64,000 nt of DNA from Stappia sp. TSB10P1A (GTDB lineage Bacteria > Pseudomonadota > Alphaproteobacteria > Rhizobiales > Stappiaceae). This document shows positions 17,076-29,260 of this stretch, piece by piece. The notes under the pieces were generated by a model that saw only the letters and a list, made by a program, of their open reading frames with translations, made no database searches and was not told where the DNA came from. Each line of letters begins with the position of its first letter. The stretch's first letter is position 1. The stretch covers positions 403,557-467,556 of the forward strand of contig NZ_FYAU01000024.1 of NCBI RefSeq assembly GCF_900185725.1, given 5' to 3'. A program made the position numbers and the translations under genes.

Positions 17076-17178
17076 CCCACTGGCTTTCGCGGGCAGGACT
17101 GGCCCGCGACAGCCGCGACCGGCCGGCCCTGGGGGCCGGACGACACCGGCAGGACAATGACAGGGTGGGACCGGGCAG

Positions 17179-18009
17179 ATGAGTGACACGCGGATCGACC
17201 GCCGCTTTGCGGCATTGCAGGCGGCGAACCGCCCGGCGCTGGTGACCTTCGTCACCGCCGGCGATCCGGACCTTGCCACCTCGCAGGCGATCCTCGATGC
17301 GCTGCCGGCCGCAGGCGCCGACGTCATCGAGCTCGGCATGCCCTTCTCCGATCCGATGGCCGAAGGCATCCCGGTGCAGCTCGCCAACCAGCGCGCGCTC
17401 GCCGCCGGCCAGACCATGGACAAGACGCTGGACATGGTGCGCGCCTTCCGCCGCCACGACCAGGACACACCCATCGTGCTGATGGGATATTACAACCCGA
17501 TCTACGTGCGCGATCCCGCGGTTTTCGTGAAGACGGCGGTCGAGGCCGGCGTCGACGGGTTGATCATCGTCGATATCCCGCCGGAGGCCGACGACGAGCT
17601 CTGCCTGCCGGCGATGGCCGCCGGGCTCAACTTCATCCGCCTGACGACGCCGACGACCGACGACAAGCGGCTTCCCGCCGTTCTCGCCAACACGTCCGGT
17701 TTCGTCTATTACGTATCGGTGACCGGCATCACCGGCGCCACCATCGCCAACCGCGACCGGGTCACCGAAGCGGTCCGCCGCATCAAGCGCCACACCGCGC
17801 TGCCCGTGGCGGTCGGCTTCGGCGTCAAGACGGCGGAGGATGCCGAGGTGATCGGCCGCGACGCCGACGGCGTCGTCGTCGGTTCGGTGCTGGTGGAAGC
17901 GGTGCGCAACAGCCTTGATGGCGAGGGCCGGGCAACGCCGGCGACCGTCGAGGCGGTGGCGAAGGTGGTGCGGGCGCTTGCCGGCGGCGTCGCCCGGGCC
18001 CGCGGCTGA
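17179..18009 (+). CDS. trpA: tryptophan synthase alpha subunit
   Basis: 276-aa TIM-barrel enzyme that splits indole-3-glycerol phosphate into indole and glyceraldehyde-3-phosphate. Catalytic Glu and Asp are in [16 protein letters not shown]; the phosphate-binding [11 protein letters not shown] and VVGSVLVEA segments are present. It precedes accD and folC, the usual rhizobial order, but trpB is not immediately upstream as it normally is: the neighbour is the alcohol dehydrogenase. Confidence 0.96.
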   Translation: MSDTRIDRRFAALQAANRPALVTFVTAGDPDLATSQAILDALPAAGADVIELGMPFSDPMAEGIPVQLANQRALAAGQTMDKTLDMVRAFRRHDQDTPIVLMGYYNPIYVRDPAVFVKTAVEAGVDGLIIVDIPPEADDELCLPAMAAGLNFIRLTTPTTDDKRLPAVLANTSGFVYYVSVTGITGATIANRDRVTEAVRRIKRHTALPVAVGFGVKTAEDAEVIGRDADGVVVGSVLVEAVRNSLDGEGRATPATVEAVAKVVRALAGGVARARG

Positions 18010-18081
18010 GCCGCAGCGGCCAAGGACGGCCGGAAAGCCAATGACGGCCGGGAACATGCAAGACAACGGACGGTATCTGCC

Positions 18082-19080
<999 letters not shown>

Positions 19081-19202
19081 CCGGCCGCGCTGTCGCAGGC
19101 ACGACACCGGCGGACGCTGCCAGGCTTGCCGCGTCCCCGGAAGTTCCCCTAACCATGAAGGCTGCTGCAGGCGCGCTTCCAGCGCGGCGGGACGGGCGGA
19201 CA

Positions 19203-20513
19203 ATGGACCAGGTAACCGCGATCCTCGACCGATTGCTTGCGCTGCATCCGCGCGAGATCGACCTGTCGCTCGGCCGCATGGAGCGCCTGCTGGGCGCGCT
19301 TGGCCGGCCGCAGGACCGGCTGCCGCCGCTCGTCCACATCGCCGGCACCAATGGCAAGGGCTCCACCACAGCCTTCATGCGGGCGATCCTGGAAGCGGCC
19401 GGGCTCAAGGTGCATGTCTACACCTCGCCGCATCTCGTCGCCTTTAACGAGCGCATCCGCCTTGCCGGACGTCTCGTCACCGATGCGCGGCTGATCGAGG
19501 CGCTCGACGTCTGTGAGCAGGCCAACGCCGGCGCGGAGATCACCTTCTTCGAGGTCACCACCGCCGCCGCCCTGCTGCTCTTTGCCGAGGAGCCGGCGGA
19601 TGTGCTGCTGCTGGAGGTCGGTCTCGGCGGCCGGCTCGACGCGACCAATGTGGTCGACGCGCCGCTCGCCGCCACCATCACGCCGCTGTCGATGGACCAT
19701 GAGCGCTATCTGGGCGAGCGGCTGACCGACATTGCGGCGGAAAAGGCCGGGATTCTCAAGCGCGGCTGCCCGGCGGTGATCGCGCCGCAGCCCGACGAGG
19801 CGATGGCGGTGATCGAGCGGGTCGCTGCCCGTCTTGGCGCGCCGCTCCAGGTGTTCGGGCAGGATTTCACCGCCTTCGAGGAAAACGGCCGCCTCGTCTA
19901 TCAGGACGAGGAGGGGCTGATGGACCTGCCCTTGCCGCGCCTGTTCGGCCGCCACCAGATCGTCAACGCGGCCATGGCCATCGCCTCGCTGCGAGCGGCC
20001 GGCCGTCTGCCGGCGGTCGAGGCCATCGAGGCCGGGCTCCTGTCGGTCGACTGGCCGGGCCGCATGCAGCCGCTGACGGAAGGTCCGCTGCTGGATCTCT
20101 GCCCGCCCGGCAGCGAACTCTGGCTCGACGGTGGTCACAATCCCGGCGCCGGCATCACCATCGCCGAGGTGATGGCGGAGCAGGAGGAGCGCCGCCCAAG
20201 GCCGCTCTATCTCGTCTCCGGCATGTTGAAGACCAAGGATCCGGTCGGTTTCTTCCGCCCCTTTGCCGGTCTTGTGCGCGAGGTCGCCTGCGTCCCGCTG
20301 ACCACCACCGATGCCGGCCGCGATCCCGCCTGCCTTGCCGGATCGGCGCGGGAGGCGGGCCTTGCGGCCGACGCCCATGCCTCGCTTGTCGCAGCGCTCG
20401 CCCATGTGCGGGAGCGCGCCGCCGGTGACACTGTGCCGCCGCGCATCCTGATCTGCGGCTCGCTCTATCTCGCCGGCGAAGTGCTTGCCCGCAACGGCAT
20501 GAAGCCGGTCTGA
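19203..20513 (+). CDS. folC: dihydrofolate synthase / folylpolyglutamate synthase
   Basis: 436-aa Mur-ligase-family enzyme that adds glutamate to dihydropteroate and folates. The ATP loop HIAGTNGKGSTTAFM lies near residue 45, followed by YTSPHLVAFNERI, and the C-terminal LDGGHNPGA motif is clear. ATG 19203 (MDQVTAILDRLLALHP) matches relatives; 19155 would add 16 residues. It is co-directional with trpA and accD. Confidence 0.94.
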   Translation: MDQVTAILDRLLALHPREIDLSLGRMERLLGALGRPQDRLPPLVHIAGTNGKGSTTAFMRAILEAAGLKVHVYTSPHLVAFNERIRLAGRLVTDARLIEALDVCEQANAGAEITFFEVTTAAALLLFAEEPADVLLLEVGLGGRLDATNVVDAPLAATITPLSMDHERYLGERLTDIAAEKAGILKRGCPAVIAPQPDEAMAVIERVAARLGAPLQVFGQDFTAFEENGRLVYQDEEGLMDLPLPRLFGRHQIVNAAMAIASLRAAGRLPAVEAIEAGLLSVDWPGRMQPLTEGPLLDLCPPGSELWLDGGHNPGAGITIAEVMAEQEERRPRPLYLVSGMLKTKDPVGFFRPFAGLVREVACVPLTTTDAGRDPACLAGSAREAGLAADAHASLVAALAHVRERAAGDTVPPRILICGSLYLAGEVLARNGMKPV

Positions 20514-20523
20514 GGAAACCCGC

Positions 20524-21498
20524 TCACAGCTTGCGCAGCCGAACCTCGTTGATCGCGTGGGTCTCGGCCTTGCGCAGGATCAGGTCGGCGCGCGGCCGGG
20601 TCGGCAGGATGTTTTCCTGCAGGTTGACCAGGTTGATCTCGTTCCACAGCCCTTCGGCGATCGCCAGCGCCTCCGCGTCGCCGACCTTTGAATACTTGTT
20701 GAAATAGGAGCCGGGATCGCGGAAGGCGGTCTCGCGCAGCCGCATGAAACGCGACACGTACCAGTCGTGCAGCACGTCTTCGTCGGCGTCGATATAGATC
20801 GAGAAGTCGAAGAAATCCGAGACGAAGGGCACCTCCTTGCCGTCGCGCGGCAGGTTGGTCGTCTGCAGCACGTTGAGCCCCTCGAGGATCAGGATGTCCG
20901 GCCGGTCGACCGTGACGAACTGCCCCGGCATCACGTCGTAATAGAAGTGGGAATAGACCGGCGCGCGCACATGCCGCCGCCCGGCCTTCAGGTCCGACAG
21001 GAACTTCAGCAGCGTTGCCCGGTCGTAGCTTTCGGGAAAGCCCTTGCGCCGCATCAGGCCCTCCGCCTCCAGCACCGCGTTGGGATAGAGAAAGCCGTCG
21101 GTGGTGACGAGGTCGACCTTCGGGCTCGCCGGCCAGCGCGCCAGCAGCGCCTGCAGCAGGCGCGCCGTCGTCGACTTGCCGACCGCCACCGAGCCGGCGA
21201 TGCCGATGACGAACGGGTTCTTGACGTCGTTGCTGCCGAGAAAGCGCGTGGTTGCACGGTGCAACTGCTGTGTCGCCTCGACATAATAGGCGAGCAGCCG
21301 CGACAGCGGCAGCAGGATCGATTCCACCTGGGCGATGGACACCGGATCGTTGAGCGACTGCAGCCGGCGCACCTCCGCCGCCGTCAGCGTCATCGGCGTG
21401 TCGGCCCTGAGTTTCGCCCATTCCGCCTCGGTAAAGACCCGGTACGGCGACAGATCGTCCTCGGTGAACCTGTTGAGGCTGTGCTCCATGGCGACCAT
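20524..21498 (-). CDS. coaA: pantothenate kinase (type I)
   Basis: 324-aa P-loop kinase for the first step of coenzyme A synthesis. The nucleotide loop [16 protein letters not shown] lies near residue 95; [26 protein letters not shown] and ILEGLNVLQ are typical type I motifs. ATG 21498 has a GAGGA site; extending to 21585 adds an Arg-rich stretch that looks spurious. It is the last gene of the his block, convergent with folC (gap about 10 bases). Confidence 0.95.
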   Translation of the reverse strand: MVAMEHSLNRFTEDDLSPYRVFTEAEWAKLRADTPMTLTAAEVRRLQSLNDPVSIAQVESILLPLSRLLAYYVEATQQLHRATTRFLGSNDVKNPFVIGIAGSVAVGKSTTARLLQALLARWPASPKVDLVTTDGFLYPNAVLEAEGLMRRKGFPESYDRATLLKFLSDLKAGRRHVRAPVYSHFYYDVMPGQFVTVDRPDILILEGLNVLQTTNLPRDGKEVPFVSDFFDFSIYIDADEDVLHDWYVSRFMRLRETAFRDPGSYFNKYSKVGDAEALAIAEGLWNEINLVNLQENILPTRPRADLILRKAETHAINEVRLRKL

Positions 21499-21594
21499 GC
21501 AATCCTCGCTCCTGCCGGATGCCCGGCCGTTCGCTCGCAAGACCCGGAAACGGTCGCGTGGGCCGTGCCGGGCAGTCCGTCGCAAGGCCGGTTG

Positions 21595-21918
21595 TCAGCC
21601 GGGCCGCCGCGATGCCTTCTCCTCAAGACCCGTCTGTGCCGTGCGGCGTTCCAGCTCCGCCATCACGTCCGCAAGCGGCACGTCGCGCACCTTGAGCAGG
21701 ACGAGCAGGTGGTAGAGCAGATCGGCGGCCTCGCCGGTCAGCTCCCGCGCATCGCCGGCCACCGCCGCGATCGCCGTCTCCACTGCCTCCTCGCCCACTT
21801 TCTGGGCGATCTTCGCCGGCCCCTTGCCGATCAGCTTGCGGGTGTAGGAGCTCTCGTCGTCGCTCTGCGCCCGCGCCGCGATGATGCGGTCAAGGTCGGT
21901 CAGTGTGAAGCCGGTCAT
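21595..21918 (-). CDS. hisE: phosphoribosyl-ATP pyrophosphatase
   Basis: 107-aa all-alpha NTP pyrophosphohydrolase for the second step of histidine synthesis. The motif pattern [17 protein letters not shown] followed by [13 protein letters not shown] is diagnostic. It lies between hisF and coaA in one transcription direction, as in other Rhizobiales. Confidence 0.95.
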   Translation of the reverse strand: MTGFTLTDLDRIIAARAQSDDESSYTRKLIGKGPAKIAQKVGEEAVETAIAAVAGDARELTGEAADLLYHLLVLLKVRDVPLADVMAELERRTAQTGLEEKASRRPG

Positions 21919-21987
21919 TGGTCGGACATCTCCTGCGGCTTCGCGCCCCTGCCGGCTGTTTTCTGCGCGTCGGGGCGGGCCCTGGTG

Positions 21988-22767
21988 TCAGGCCGCGTCG
22001 AGCCGCATGGGAATGCCGGCCCGGGCCATGTGTTCCTTGGCTTCGCGGATGGTGTGGGTTCCGAAATGGAAGATCGAGGCGGCGAGCACCGCCGTCGCGT
22101 GGCCGTCGCGCACGCCCTCGACCAGGTGGTCGAGAGTGCCGACGCCGCCGGAGGCGATCACCGGCACCGGCACCGCATCGGCGATGGCGCGGGTCAGCGC
22201 CAGATTGAAGCCCGTGCGGGTGCCGTCGCGGTCCATCGAGGTGACCAGCAACTCGCCGGCGCCCAGCTCCACCGCCTTGCGGGCGAAGTCGACGGCGTCG
22301 ATGCCGGTCGCCTCGCGCCCGCCATGGGTGAAGATCTCGAAGCGTTCCGCTTCGCCGGGCGCGTTGACCTGCTTGGCGTCGATGGACAAGACAATGCACT
22401 GGGCGCCGAACTTTTCCGCCGCCTCGCGGATGAAATCGGGGTTCTTCACCGCCGCCGTGTTGATCGACACCTTGTCGGCGCCGGCCACCAGCAGCTTGCG
22501 GATGTCCTCGACCCGGCGCACGCCGCCGCCGACGGTCAGCGGCATGAAACAGGCCTCCGCCGTCCGCCGGACCACGTCGAAGATCGTGTCGCGGTTCTCG
22601 TGGCTTGCAGTGATGTCGAGGAAGCAGAGTTCGTCCGCGCCGGCCGCATCATAGGCCTTCGCGGCCTCCACCGGATCGCCGGCATCGACCAGATTGACGA
22701 AGTTCACGCCCTTGACGACGCGGCCGTCCTTGACGTCCAGACAGGGAATGACACGTGCTTTCAGCAT
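21988..22767 (-). CDS. hisF: imidazole glycerol phosphate synthase cyclase subunit
   Basis: 259-aa TIM barrel that joins ammonia from HisH to PRFAR to give IGP and AICAR. Catalytic Asp residues are in [16 protein letters not shown] and [13 protein letters not shown]. It shares the fold with HisA, encoded next upstream, and works with HisH. Confidence 0.97.
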   Translation of the reverse strand: MLKARVIPCLDVKDGRVVKGVNFVNLVDAGDPVEAAKAYDAAGADELCFLDITASHENRDTIFDVVRRTAEACFMPLTVGGGVRRVEDIRKLLVAGADKVSINTAAVKNPDFIREAAEKFGAQCIVLSIDAKQVNAPGEAERFEIFTHGGREATGIDAVDFARKAVELGAGELLVTSMDRDGTRTGFNLALTRAIADAVPVPVIASGGVGTLDHLVEGVRDGHATAVLAASIFHFGTHTIREAKEHMARAGIPMRLDAA

Positions 22768-22866
22768 GTTAGGCGATTACCCGACGTATTTCGCGGTCGC
22801 AGCATACAGGTCCTGACCCGTGCTGCAAAGCCGGGAAAGAGCGCAAGGGCGGCGACGACTAGCATC

Positions 22867-23598
22867 TTACCCTGCGGCAAGGATCTTCAAGGCCTCGGCC
22901 GGATCGAGCCGCCCGTCATAGAGCGCCCGGCCTGAGATCGCGCCTTCCAGCACGGCGCAGTCGGGGGCGGCGAGCCGCTTGACGTCCTCGATGGAGGCAA
23001 GGCCGCCGGAGGCAATCACCGGGATCGAGGTGGCGCCGGCCAGCTCCAGCGTGCCGTCCCAGTTGATGCCGGCCAGCACCCCGTCGCGGTCGATGTCGGT
23101 ATAGATGATCGCGGCAACGCCGGCGTCCTCGAAGCGGCGGGCGAGCTCGATGGCCGAGAGTTCGGAGGTCTCCGCCCAGCCCTCGACCGCCACCTTGCCG
23201 CCGCGCGCGTCGATGCCGACGGCGACCCGGCCCGGAAAGGCCTTGCAGGCGGCCTTGACCAGATCGGGATCGCGCACCGCCACCGTGCCGAGGATCACCC
23301 GGGCGATGCCCTTGGCGAGCCAGGCTTCCACATGCGCAAGGCTGCGGATGCCGCCGCCAAGCTGCACCGGATTGGTCGTTGCTTGCAGGATGGCGTCGAC
23401 CGCCGCGCCATTGCGGCTCTCGCCGGCGAAGGCGCCGTCGAGGTCGACCACATGCAGGTAGCGGAAGCCCTGCGTCTGGAAGCTGAGGGCCTGGGCGGCC
23501 GGGTCGTCGTTGAAGACGGTGGCCTGCGCCATGTCGCCGAGCTTCAGGCGGACGCATTGGCCGCCCTTCAGGTCGATGGCGGGAAACAGGATGGGCAT
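22867..23598 (-). CDS. hisA: phosphoribosylformimino-AICAR-phosphate isomerase
   Basis: 243-aa TIM-barrel isomerase. [16 protein letters not shown] with the catalytic Asp at its start and [16 protein letters not shown] in the second half are typical; VQLGGGIRS forms a phosphate site. About 100 bases separate it from hisF. Confidence 0.96.
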   Translation of the reverse strand: MPILFPAIDLKGGQCVRLKLGDMAQATVFNDDPAAQALSFQTQGFRYLHVVDLDGAFAGESRNGAAVDAILQATTNPVQLGGGIRSLAHVEAWLAKGIARVILGTVAVRDPDLVKAACKAFPGRVAVGIDARGGKVAVEGWAETSELSAIELARRFEDAGVAAIIYTDIDRDGVLAGINWDGTLELAGATSIPVIASGGLASIEDVKRLAAPDCAVLEGAISGRALYDGRLDPAEALKILAAG

Positions 23599-23629
23599 GA
23601 TAGGTGTTCCGTCTCGTCGCAGGTGCCGC

Positions 23630-24280
23630 TTACGGCGCCCACTCGATGAAATTGGCGATCAGCGCAAGGCCGAGCCGCTGGCTCTTTTCCGGGTGGAACT
23701 GGGTGCCCACCATCGTGTCGCGTCCGACGATCGCGGTGATCGGCCCGCCATAGTCAGCGGTGGCGATGACATGCGCCGGGTCCGCCGCCTTCAGGTGGAA
23801 GGAGTGGACGAAATAGGCGTGCAGGCCCGTCTCGCCCGTTTCGATCCCGGCAAGCAGCGGGTGATCGGCAAGCTTGCGGATCGTGTTCCAGCCCATATGC
23901 GGGATCTTCAGTGCCGGATCGTCCGGCGTGATCGCGGTGACGTCGCCGGGAATCCAGCCGAAGCCTTCGCTTTTCTCGAACTCCAGGCCGCGGCTCGCCA
24001 TCAATTGCATGCCGACGCAGATGCCGAGAAAGGGGCGCCCCTTCGCCTCGACCGCCTCGACGAGGGCGGCCTCCATGCCGTCGACCGCGCGGATGCCGCG
24101 CCGGCAGTCGGCAAAGGCGCCGACGCCCGGCAGCACGATCCGGTCGGCCCGCGCCACCACGTCCGGGTCGGCCGTCACCCGCACGCTGGCGCCATGGCCA
24201 TGGGCATGGGCGGCCCGCTCGAAGGCCTTTTCGGCCGAGCGCAGGTTGCCGGAGCCGTAGTCGATGATGGCGATCAGCAT
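23630..24280 (-). CDS. hisH: imidazole glycerol phosphate synthase glutaminase subunit
   Basis: 216-aa class I glutamine amidotransferase that feeds ammonia to HisF. The nucleophile elbow [13 protein letters not shown] with the catalytic Cys, and the C-terminal [10 protein letters not shown] with the catalytic His and Glu, are intact. The N-terminus [12 protein letters not shown] is typical. Confidence 0.97.
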   Translation of the reverse strand: MLIAIIDYGSGNLRSAEKAFERAAHAHGHGASVRVTADPDVVARADRIVLPGVGAFADCRRGIRAVDGMEAALVEAVEAKGRPFLGICVGMQLMASRGLEFEKSEGFGWIPGDVTAITPDDPALKIPHMGWNTIRKLADHPLLAGIETGETGLHAYFVHSFHLKAADPAHVIATADYGGPITAIVGRDTMVGTQFHPEKSQRLGLALIANFIEWAP

Positions 24281-24339
24281 GGGTTCAATCCGTCAGGCGA
24301 TGCGGGAAGGTGGCAGGGGGCGGCGCGGTGTGCCGGATG

Positions 24340-24855
24340 TCAGCCTTGATGCGGGGCAAGGCTCAGGCCGACGACCCGCTCCGCGCCGATGCGCGGCACC
24401 GGGTAGCCAGGGCGATGCGGCGGCGGGGTCTCGGGCTTCGGCGTGGTGCCGGCGGCGTCTGCCTGCGCCTGGTGGGCGGCAAGCCTTGCGAAGAAGCGCC
24501 GTTCCGCCTCCTCGCGGTTCTGCGCCTCGATCACCGCGACGAACTGCCAGCCGCGCCGCTCCAGCGTCCAGCGCCACAACCCGTTCGCCTCGAAGGCGAA
24601 GAGGATCGACAGCGCCGCCGTGGCAATGCCGGGCATCGGCCCGCCGACAAACCGCGAGGCGAGTTCGGCGGCAAGGCCGACCAGCAGATAGGCGAGCAGC
24701 ACCAGCCACAGCCGCTTCACCAGCAGCCAGGGCAGGGTGAAGACCAGCGCCGCCCAGTTGAAGCGGTCGGGGATGAAGACGGTGCGCTCGGCCGCACCCT
24801 CGCCGATCGTCTCGGGCGAGGTACCGGGCGGGATCAGCACCATATGGATCGTCAT
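24340..24855 (-). CDS. DUF2628 membrane protein
   Basis: 171-aa protein of unknown function in the place it commonly holds between hisB and hisH in rhizobia. The N-terminal part ends in a conserved PDRFNWAALVFTLPWLLVKR segment, followed by two or three hydrophobic helices to about residue 95. A soluble Glu/Gln-rich C-terminal half has LERRGWQFVAVIEAQNREEAERRFF. No catalytic motif is visible. Co-occurrence with his genes need not mean a role in histidine synthesis. Confidence 0.85.
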   Translation of the reverse strand: MTIHMVLIPPGTSPETIGEGAAERTVFIPDRFNWAALVFTLPWLLVKRLWLVLLAYLLVGLAAELASRFVGGPMPGIATAALSILFAFEANGLWRWTLERRGWQFVAVIEAQNREEAERRFFARLAAHQAQADAAGTTPKPETPPPHRPGYPVPRIGAERVVGLSLAPHQG

Positions 24856-24876
24856 CTATCCCTCCGTCCGGCGGTC

Positions 24877-25470
24877 TCAGCCGCCGAGCTGGCCCTTGGT
24901 CGAGGGCACGCGGCCGGCCTGTCGCGGGTCCGGCTCGATCGCCTTGCGCAGCGACCGCGCCACCGCCTTGAAGCAGGTCTCGGCAATGTGGTGGCAGTTG
25001 CTGCCCGTCAGGTTGGCGATATGCAGCGTGATGCCGGCATTCATCGCGAAGGCGCGGAAGAACTCCTCGAACAGCTCGGTGTCGAAGTCGCCGACCTTGT
25101 CGCGTGGGAAGGTGACGTCCCACACCAGGAACGGCCGGCCCGACACGTCGAGGGCGCAGCGCGTCAGCGCCTCGTCCATGGCCAGATGGCAGTCGGCATA
25201 GCGGGTGATGCCGGTCATGTCGCCGAGCGCCTGGCGCAGCGCCTGGCCGAGGGCGATGCCGACATCCTCGGCCGTGTGATGAAAGTCGATATGGGTGTCG
25301 CCGCTGGCGCGGATCGTCATGTCGATCAGCGAATGCCGGGACAGTTGCTCCAGCATGTGGTCGAGAAAGCCGACCCCGGTCTGCACCGAATAGGCGCCGG
25401 TCCCGTCGAGGACGATCTCGACGGCAATGTCGGTTTCCTTCGTCTTGCGCGAGATCTTCGCGGTGCGCAT
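24877..25470 (-). CDS. hisB: imidazoleglycerol-phosphate dehydratase
   Basis: 197-aa manganese enzyme for the sixth step of histidine synthesis, single-domain as in alphaproteobacteria. The two His-rich repeats appear as [13 protein letters not shown] with [11 protein letters not shown], and later [18 protein letters not shown] 25470 ([13 protein letters not shown]) matches family start; the longer frame upstream runs into the pyrF control region and is rejected. First gene of the his block here. Confidence 0.96.
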   Translation of the reverse strand: MRTAKISRKTKETDIAVEIVLDGTGAYSVQTGVGFLDHMLEQLSRHSLIDMTIRASGDTHIDFHHTAEDVGIALGQALRQALGDMTGITRYADCHLAMDEALTRCALDVSGRPFLVWDVTFPRDKVGDFDTELFEEFFRAFAMNAGITLHIANLTGSNCHHIAETCFKAVARSLRKAIEPDPRQAGRVPSTKGQLGG

Positions 25471-25636
25471 GGGCGACCCTGTCCTTCTGTCACCGGCCTG
25501 CTGCCGGCAGCGAAGCCTTGTAACAGGAGGCTTGCCGCAATGAAATACCTGCGCGCGCCGCGCCGCGATCTGGCCAAGATCGCCCTGCACGGGTAAGACG
25601 GATTTTCGACACTTGCAACGTTCCGGAGACCTGCCG

Positions 25637-26386
25637 ATGCAAAGCGCTGCCCTACCGCTGGACGAGGACCCGTCCCCTTTCGCGCCGGCGAGCGCCCGCG
25701 ACCGCCTGATTGTCGGCCTTGACGTGCCGACGGTGGAGGAGGCCCGCGCCATCGTGCGCGAGACCGCGGGTGCCGTCGGCACCTACAAGATCGGCATGCA
25801 GCTTCAGTTCGCCGGCGGCCTGGAACTGGCCGCCGAGCTTGCCCGCGAGGGCCACAGCATCTTTCTCGACGTGAAGCTTCTCGACATCGACAACACGGTG
25901 ATGAAGGCGGTCGAGAACATCGCCCGCATGGGCGTGCGCTTCGTCACCATCCACGCCTATCCCAAGGCGATGCGCGCGGCCGTTGCCGGCCTTGCCGCGG
26001 CCGGCGGCGATGTCTGCCTGCTCGGCGTTACCGTGCTGACCTCGATGGACGAGGACGACCTGCACGATGCCGGTTATGCCGGCGGCGTCGAGGATCTGGT
26101 GATTGCGCGCGCTGCCGATGCCCGCGCGGCCAATATGGGCGGCATCGTCTGCTCGCCGCTGGAGGTCGCCTCGCTGCGCCCGGTGGTCGGCCCGCGCCTC
26201 GTCACCGTGACGCCTGGCATCCGTCCGGCAGGGTCCGAGGCCGGCGACCAGAAGCGCATCATGACCCCGGCCGATGCGATTGCTGCCGGTGCCGACTATC
26301 TGGTGGTCGCGCGGCCCGTGATCATGGTCGCCAACCGCCGGGCGGCGGCGGAGGCCATCGTCGAGGAGATCGGCCGCGCGCTCTAA
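25637..26386 (+). CDS. pyrF: orotidine 5'-phosphate decarboxylase
   Basis: 249-aa TIM-barrel enzyme for the last step of UMP synthesis. The catalytic Asp-Lys-Asp array is in [13 protein letters not shown], and VTPGIRPAG is the phosphate-binding loop. ATG 25637 with GGAG upstream is preferred to a TTG at 25613. It is divergent from hisB. The first 30 residues ([13 protein letters not shown]) form a short extension before the barrel. Confidence 0.94.
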   Translation: MQSAALPLDEDPSPFAPASARDRLIVGLDVPTVEEARAIVRETAGAVGTYKIGMQLQFAGGLELAAELAREGHSIFLDVKLLDIDNTVMKAVENIARMGVRFVTIHAYPKAMRAAVAGLAAAGGDVCLLGVTVLTSMDEDDLHDAGYAGGVEDLVIARAADARAANMGGIVCSPLEVASLRPVVGPRLVTVTPGIRPAGSEAGDQKRIMTPADAIAAGADYLVVARPVIMVANRRAAAEAIVEEIGRAL

Positions 26387-26404
26387 GCGAACCCAGGACC
26401 CGGA

Positions 26405-27595
26405 TCAGCGGGGCTCGGCGAGCCCCGCCGCCAGGCACTCGATCGCGGCCTGCACGCCGCCCGCACCGTGCGGCACACCGAGCATCTTGAGCCCCAATTC
26501 CAGCGTCCCGAGCGTGCCCAGCACCATCGGCGCGTTGACATGGCCCATATGGCCGATGCGGATGCCCTTGCCGGCGATCTCGCCGATCGTGCCGCCGATG
26601 GTGACGTTGCAGGTCTGCTGGCACCAGCGGCGCAGCACGGCCGGATCGAAGCCCGGCGTCAGCACCACGGTGACCGAGTTGGAGCGCTGGGCCTCCTCCA
26701 GGATGTTCAGCTCCATCGCCCCGCCTTCGGCCCATTTGGCGACGCAGGCGCGCACGGCCGCGGCCAGCAGCGCATGGCGGTGATGGGCGGCGTCCAGCCC
26801 TTCGTCCAGAAGCAGGTCGAGCGCCTGGCGGAAGGCGAAGAGCAGGTGCTCCGGCGGCGTGCCGCAATATTTCTGGTAGTGCTCGCTGCCCTGGCGGAAC
26901 GTCCAGTCCCAGTAGAAGGTCTTCAGGGTTGCCGTCTCATGCGCGGCGAGCGCCTTGGCATTGGCGCCGACAAAGGCAAGGCCCGGCGGCGTCATCAGCC
27001 CTTTCTGCGCGCCGGTGACGGTCACGTCGACGCCCCACGCGTCCATCTTGTAGGGCACGCAGCCGAGCGAGGCGATGGTGTCGACCATGAACAGCGCCGG
27101 ATGGCCGGCCGCATTGATCGCCTTGCGCAGGGCGGCGATGTCGTTGAGCACGCCCGAGGCCGTGTCCACCTGCACCACCAGCACCGCCTTGATTTCATGC
27201 GCGGTATCCGCGGCAAGGCGCGCGGTCACCGCCAGCGGATCGACGGCCCGGCGCCAGTCGCCCGGCAGCACCTCGATCTCGAGGCCGGACATTTTCGCCA
27301 TCTCGCCCCAGCCGCGGGCGAAGCGGCCCGAGTCCAGCACCAGCACCCGGTCGCCGCGCGACAGCGTGTTGGTCAGCGCCGCTTCCCAGGCGCCGTGGCC
27401 GTTGGCGGCATAAAGGAAGGCCTTGCCTGTGGTGCCGAACACCTTCGGCAGGTCGGCGAGCAGGCTGTCGGTCAGCCCGACGAGCGAGCCGGTATAGATG
27501 TCGATCGCCGGGCGGTGCATGGCCCTGAGCACTTCGTCCGGCACCGTGGTCGGCCCAGGGATCATCAGGAATTCGCGGCCGCTGGCGAGCGTCAT
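26405..27595 (-). CDS. class V aminotransferase (serine-glyoxylate type)
   Basis: 396-aa PLP enzyme of the alanine/serine-glyoxylate aminotransferase family. The PLP lysine is in VTGAQKGLMTPPG, and the N-terminal FLMIPGPTTVPDEVLRAM is characteristic. Likely donors are serine or alanine and the acceptor glyoxylate, but aspartate or aminoethylphosphonate relatives share these motifs. ATG 27595 (MTLASGREF) is chosen over a 14-residue extension. It lies downstream of gcdH on the same strand with a 257-base gap, in which I see no gene or clear hairpin. Confidence 0.82.
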   Translation of the reverse strand: MTLASGREFLMIPGPTTVPDEVLRAMHRPAIDIYTGSLVGLTDSLLADLPKVFGTTGKAFLYAANGHGAWEAALTNTLSRGDRVLVLDSGRFARGWGEMAKMSGLEIEVLPGDWRRAVDPLAVTARLAADTAHEIKAVLVVQVDTASGVLNDIAALRKAINAAGHPALFMVDTIASLGCVPYKMDAWGVDVTVTGAQKGLMTPPGLAFVGANAKALAAHETATLKTFYWDWTFRQGSEHYQKYCGTPPEHLLFAFRQALDLLLDEGLDAAHHRHALLAAAVRACVAKWAEGGAMELNILEEAQRSNSVTVVLTPGFDPAVLRRWCQQTCNVTIGGTIGEIAGKGIRIGHMGHVNAPMVLGTLGTLELGLKMLGVPHGAGGVQAAIECLAAGLAEPR

Positions 27596-27852
27596 GGCAG
27601 GCTCCGGAAAGGCTGCGCGGCAAAAGGCGGCCCGCATGTCGTGGCGGGCCCGCCGCGCGGGCGGGGGAGAGAATGGCCGTGCAAGCTGCGCGTGAGGCGA
27701 ACCCTGCAGGATCAGACCATGGTGTTTTCCACCACCACGCGTCGTTGTGCAATCCGTTCGTGCGACGGCGCGCCGAGATCGAGCCTGTGCCGTGGCAGGC
27801 CGGTGACGAGGAATGGGGCAGGGGCCGCGGGCCCCCGCCCTCCATCACCTGC

Positions 27853-29073
27853 TCAGAAGAACGCCTGCAGGCCGGTCTGGGCGCGGCCGAGGATCAGCGC
27901 ATGAACGTCATGCGTGCCCTCGTAGGTGTTCACCGTCTCCAGGTTCTGGGCGTGCCGCATCACGTGGTACTCCTCCTGGATGCCGTTGCCGCCATGCATG
28001 TCGCGGGCCTGGCGGGCGATGTCCAGCGCCTTGCCGCAATTGTTGCGCTTGACGATGGAGATCATCTCCGGCGCCACGCGGCCTTCGTCGAACAGGCGGC
28101 CGACGCGCAACGAGGCCTGCAGGCCGAGCGCGATCTCGGTCTGCATGTCGGCGAGCTTCTTCTGGAAGAGCTGGGTCTGGGCCAGCGGCTTGTTGAACTG
28201 CTTGCGCTCCAGGCCGTAGTTGCGGGCCCGGTGCCAGCAATCCTCGGCCGCACCCAGCGCGCCCCAGGAAATCCCGTAGCGGGCGCGGTTGAGGCAGCCG
28301 AACGGGCCCTTCAGGCCGGAAACATTCGGCAGCAGCGCGTCCTCGCCGACTTCGACATTGTCCATGACGATCTCGCCGGTGATCGAGGCGCGCAAGCTGA
28401 GCTTGCCGCCGATCTTCGGCGCGGAAAGGCCCTTCATCCCCTTGTCGAGCACGAAGCCGCGGATCGCCCCGTCATGGGCGTCGGACTTGGCCCAGACGAC
28501 AAAGACATCGGCGATCGGCGCGTTGGAGATCCACATCTTGGAGCCCTTCAGCCGGTAACCGCCGTCGATCTTCTCGGCGCGGGTGCGCATGCCGGCCGGG
28601 TCGGAGCCGGCATCGGGCTCGGTCAGGCCGAAGCAGCCGACGAATTCGCCGCTGGCGAGCTTCGGCAGGTACTTCCTGCGCTGCTCCTCGCTGCCATAGG
28701 CATAGATCGGATACATCACCAGCGACGACTGCACCGAGTTCATCGAACGGTAGCCGGAATCGACCCGCTCGATCTCGCGGGCGACGAGGCCATAGGCGAC
28801 ATAGGAGGCGTTGGCACAGCCATAGTCTTCCGGCAGCGTGATGCCGAGCAGGCCGAGTTCGCCCATCTCGTTGAAGATCTCGCGGTCGGTCTTCTCCTGC
28901 GCATAGGCTTCCAGCACGCGCGGCTGCAGCTTGTCCTGGGCATAGGCGCGGGCCGTTTCCATGATCAGGATCTCGTCCTCGTTCAACTGGTCGCGCAGCA
29001 GGAACGGGTCTTCCCAGGAAAAGCGGCCGCCGCCGGTCGGGTCGGACTTGTGAACGGATGCGTGTGCGGTCAT
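27853..29073 (-). CDS. gcdH: glutaryl-CoA dehydrogenase
   Basis: 406-aa FAD enzyme of the acyl-CoA dehydrogenase family that oxidises and decarboxylates glutaryl-CoA to crotonyl-CoA in lysine/tryptophan breakdown. The catalytic Glu is in [23 protein letters not shown] near the C-terminus; [12 protein letters not shown] and the substrate-site Arg region [14 protein letters not shown] match GcdH rather than short-chain dehydrogenases. A LysR gene is divergent from it. Confidence 0.93.
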   Translation of the reverse strand: MTAHASVHKSDPTGGGRFSWEDPFLLRDQLNEDEILIMETARAYAQDKLQPRVLEAYAQEKTDREIFNEMGELGLLGITLPEDYGCANASYVAYGLVAREIERVDSGYRSMNSVQSSLVMYPIYAYGSEEQRRKYLPKLASGEFVGCFGLTEPDAGSDPAGMRTRAEKIDGGYRLKGSKMWISNAPIADVFVVWAKSDAHDGAIRGFVLDKGMKGLSAPKIGGKLSLRASITGEIVMDNVEVGEDALLPNVSGLKGPFGCLNRARYGISWGALGAAEDCWHRARNYGLERKQFNKPLAQTQLFQKKLADMQTEIALGLQASLRVGRLFDEGRVAPEMISIVKRNNCGKALDIARQARDMHGGNGIQEEYHVMRHAQNLETVNTYEGTHDVHALILGRAQTGLQAFF

Positions 29074-29260
29074 GGCTGTGGTCTCCTCCGATCCGCCTGC
29101 GGGCGCTGCTGCTGGCGGAGTGCGTTCGTTATCAGGGCCCGCGCCGCTCTGGGCGGCCGGACCCGCGAAAGGGGTGAATGTCCGGGCGCGAGTGTCCGGT
29201 CTGTCGCCCCCGGCGAAAAGTGATATGTTGTCCCAAGTTCATGAGCGGATGGAATAGGGT

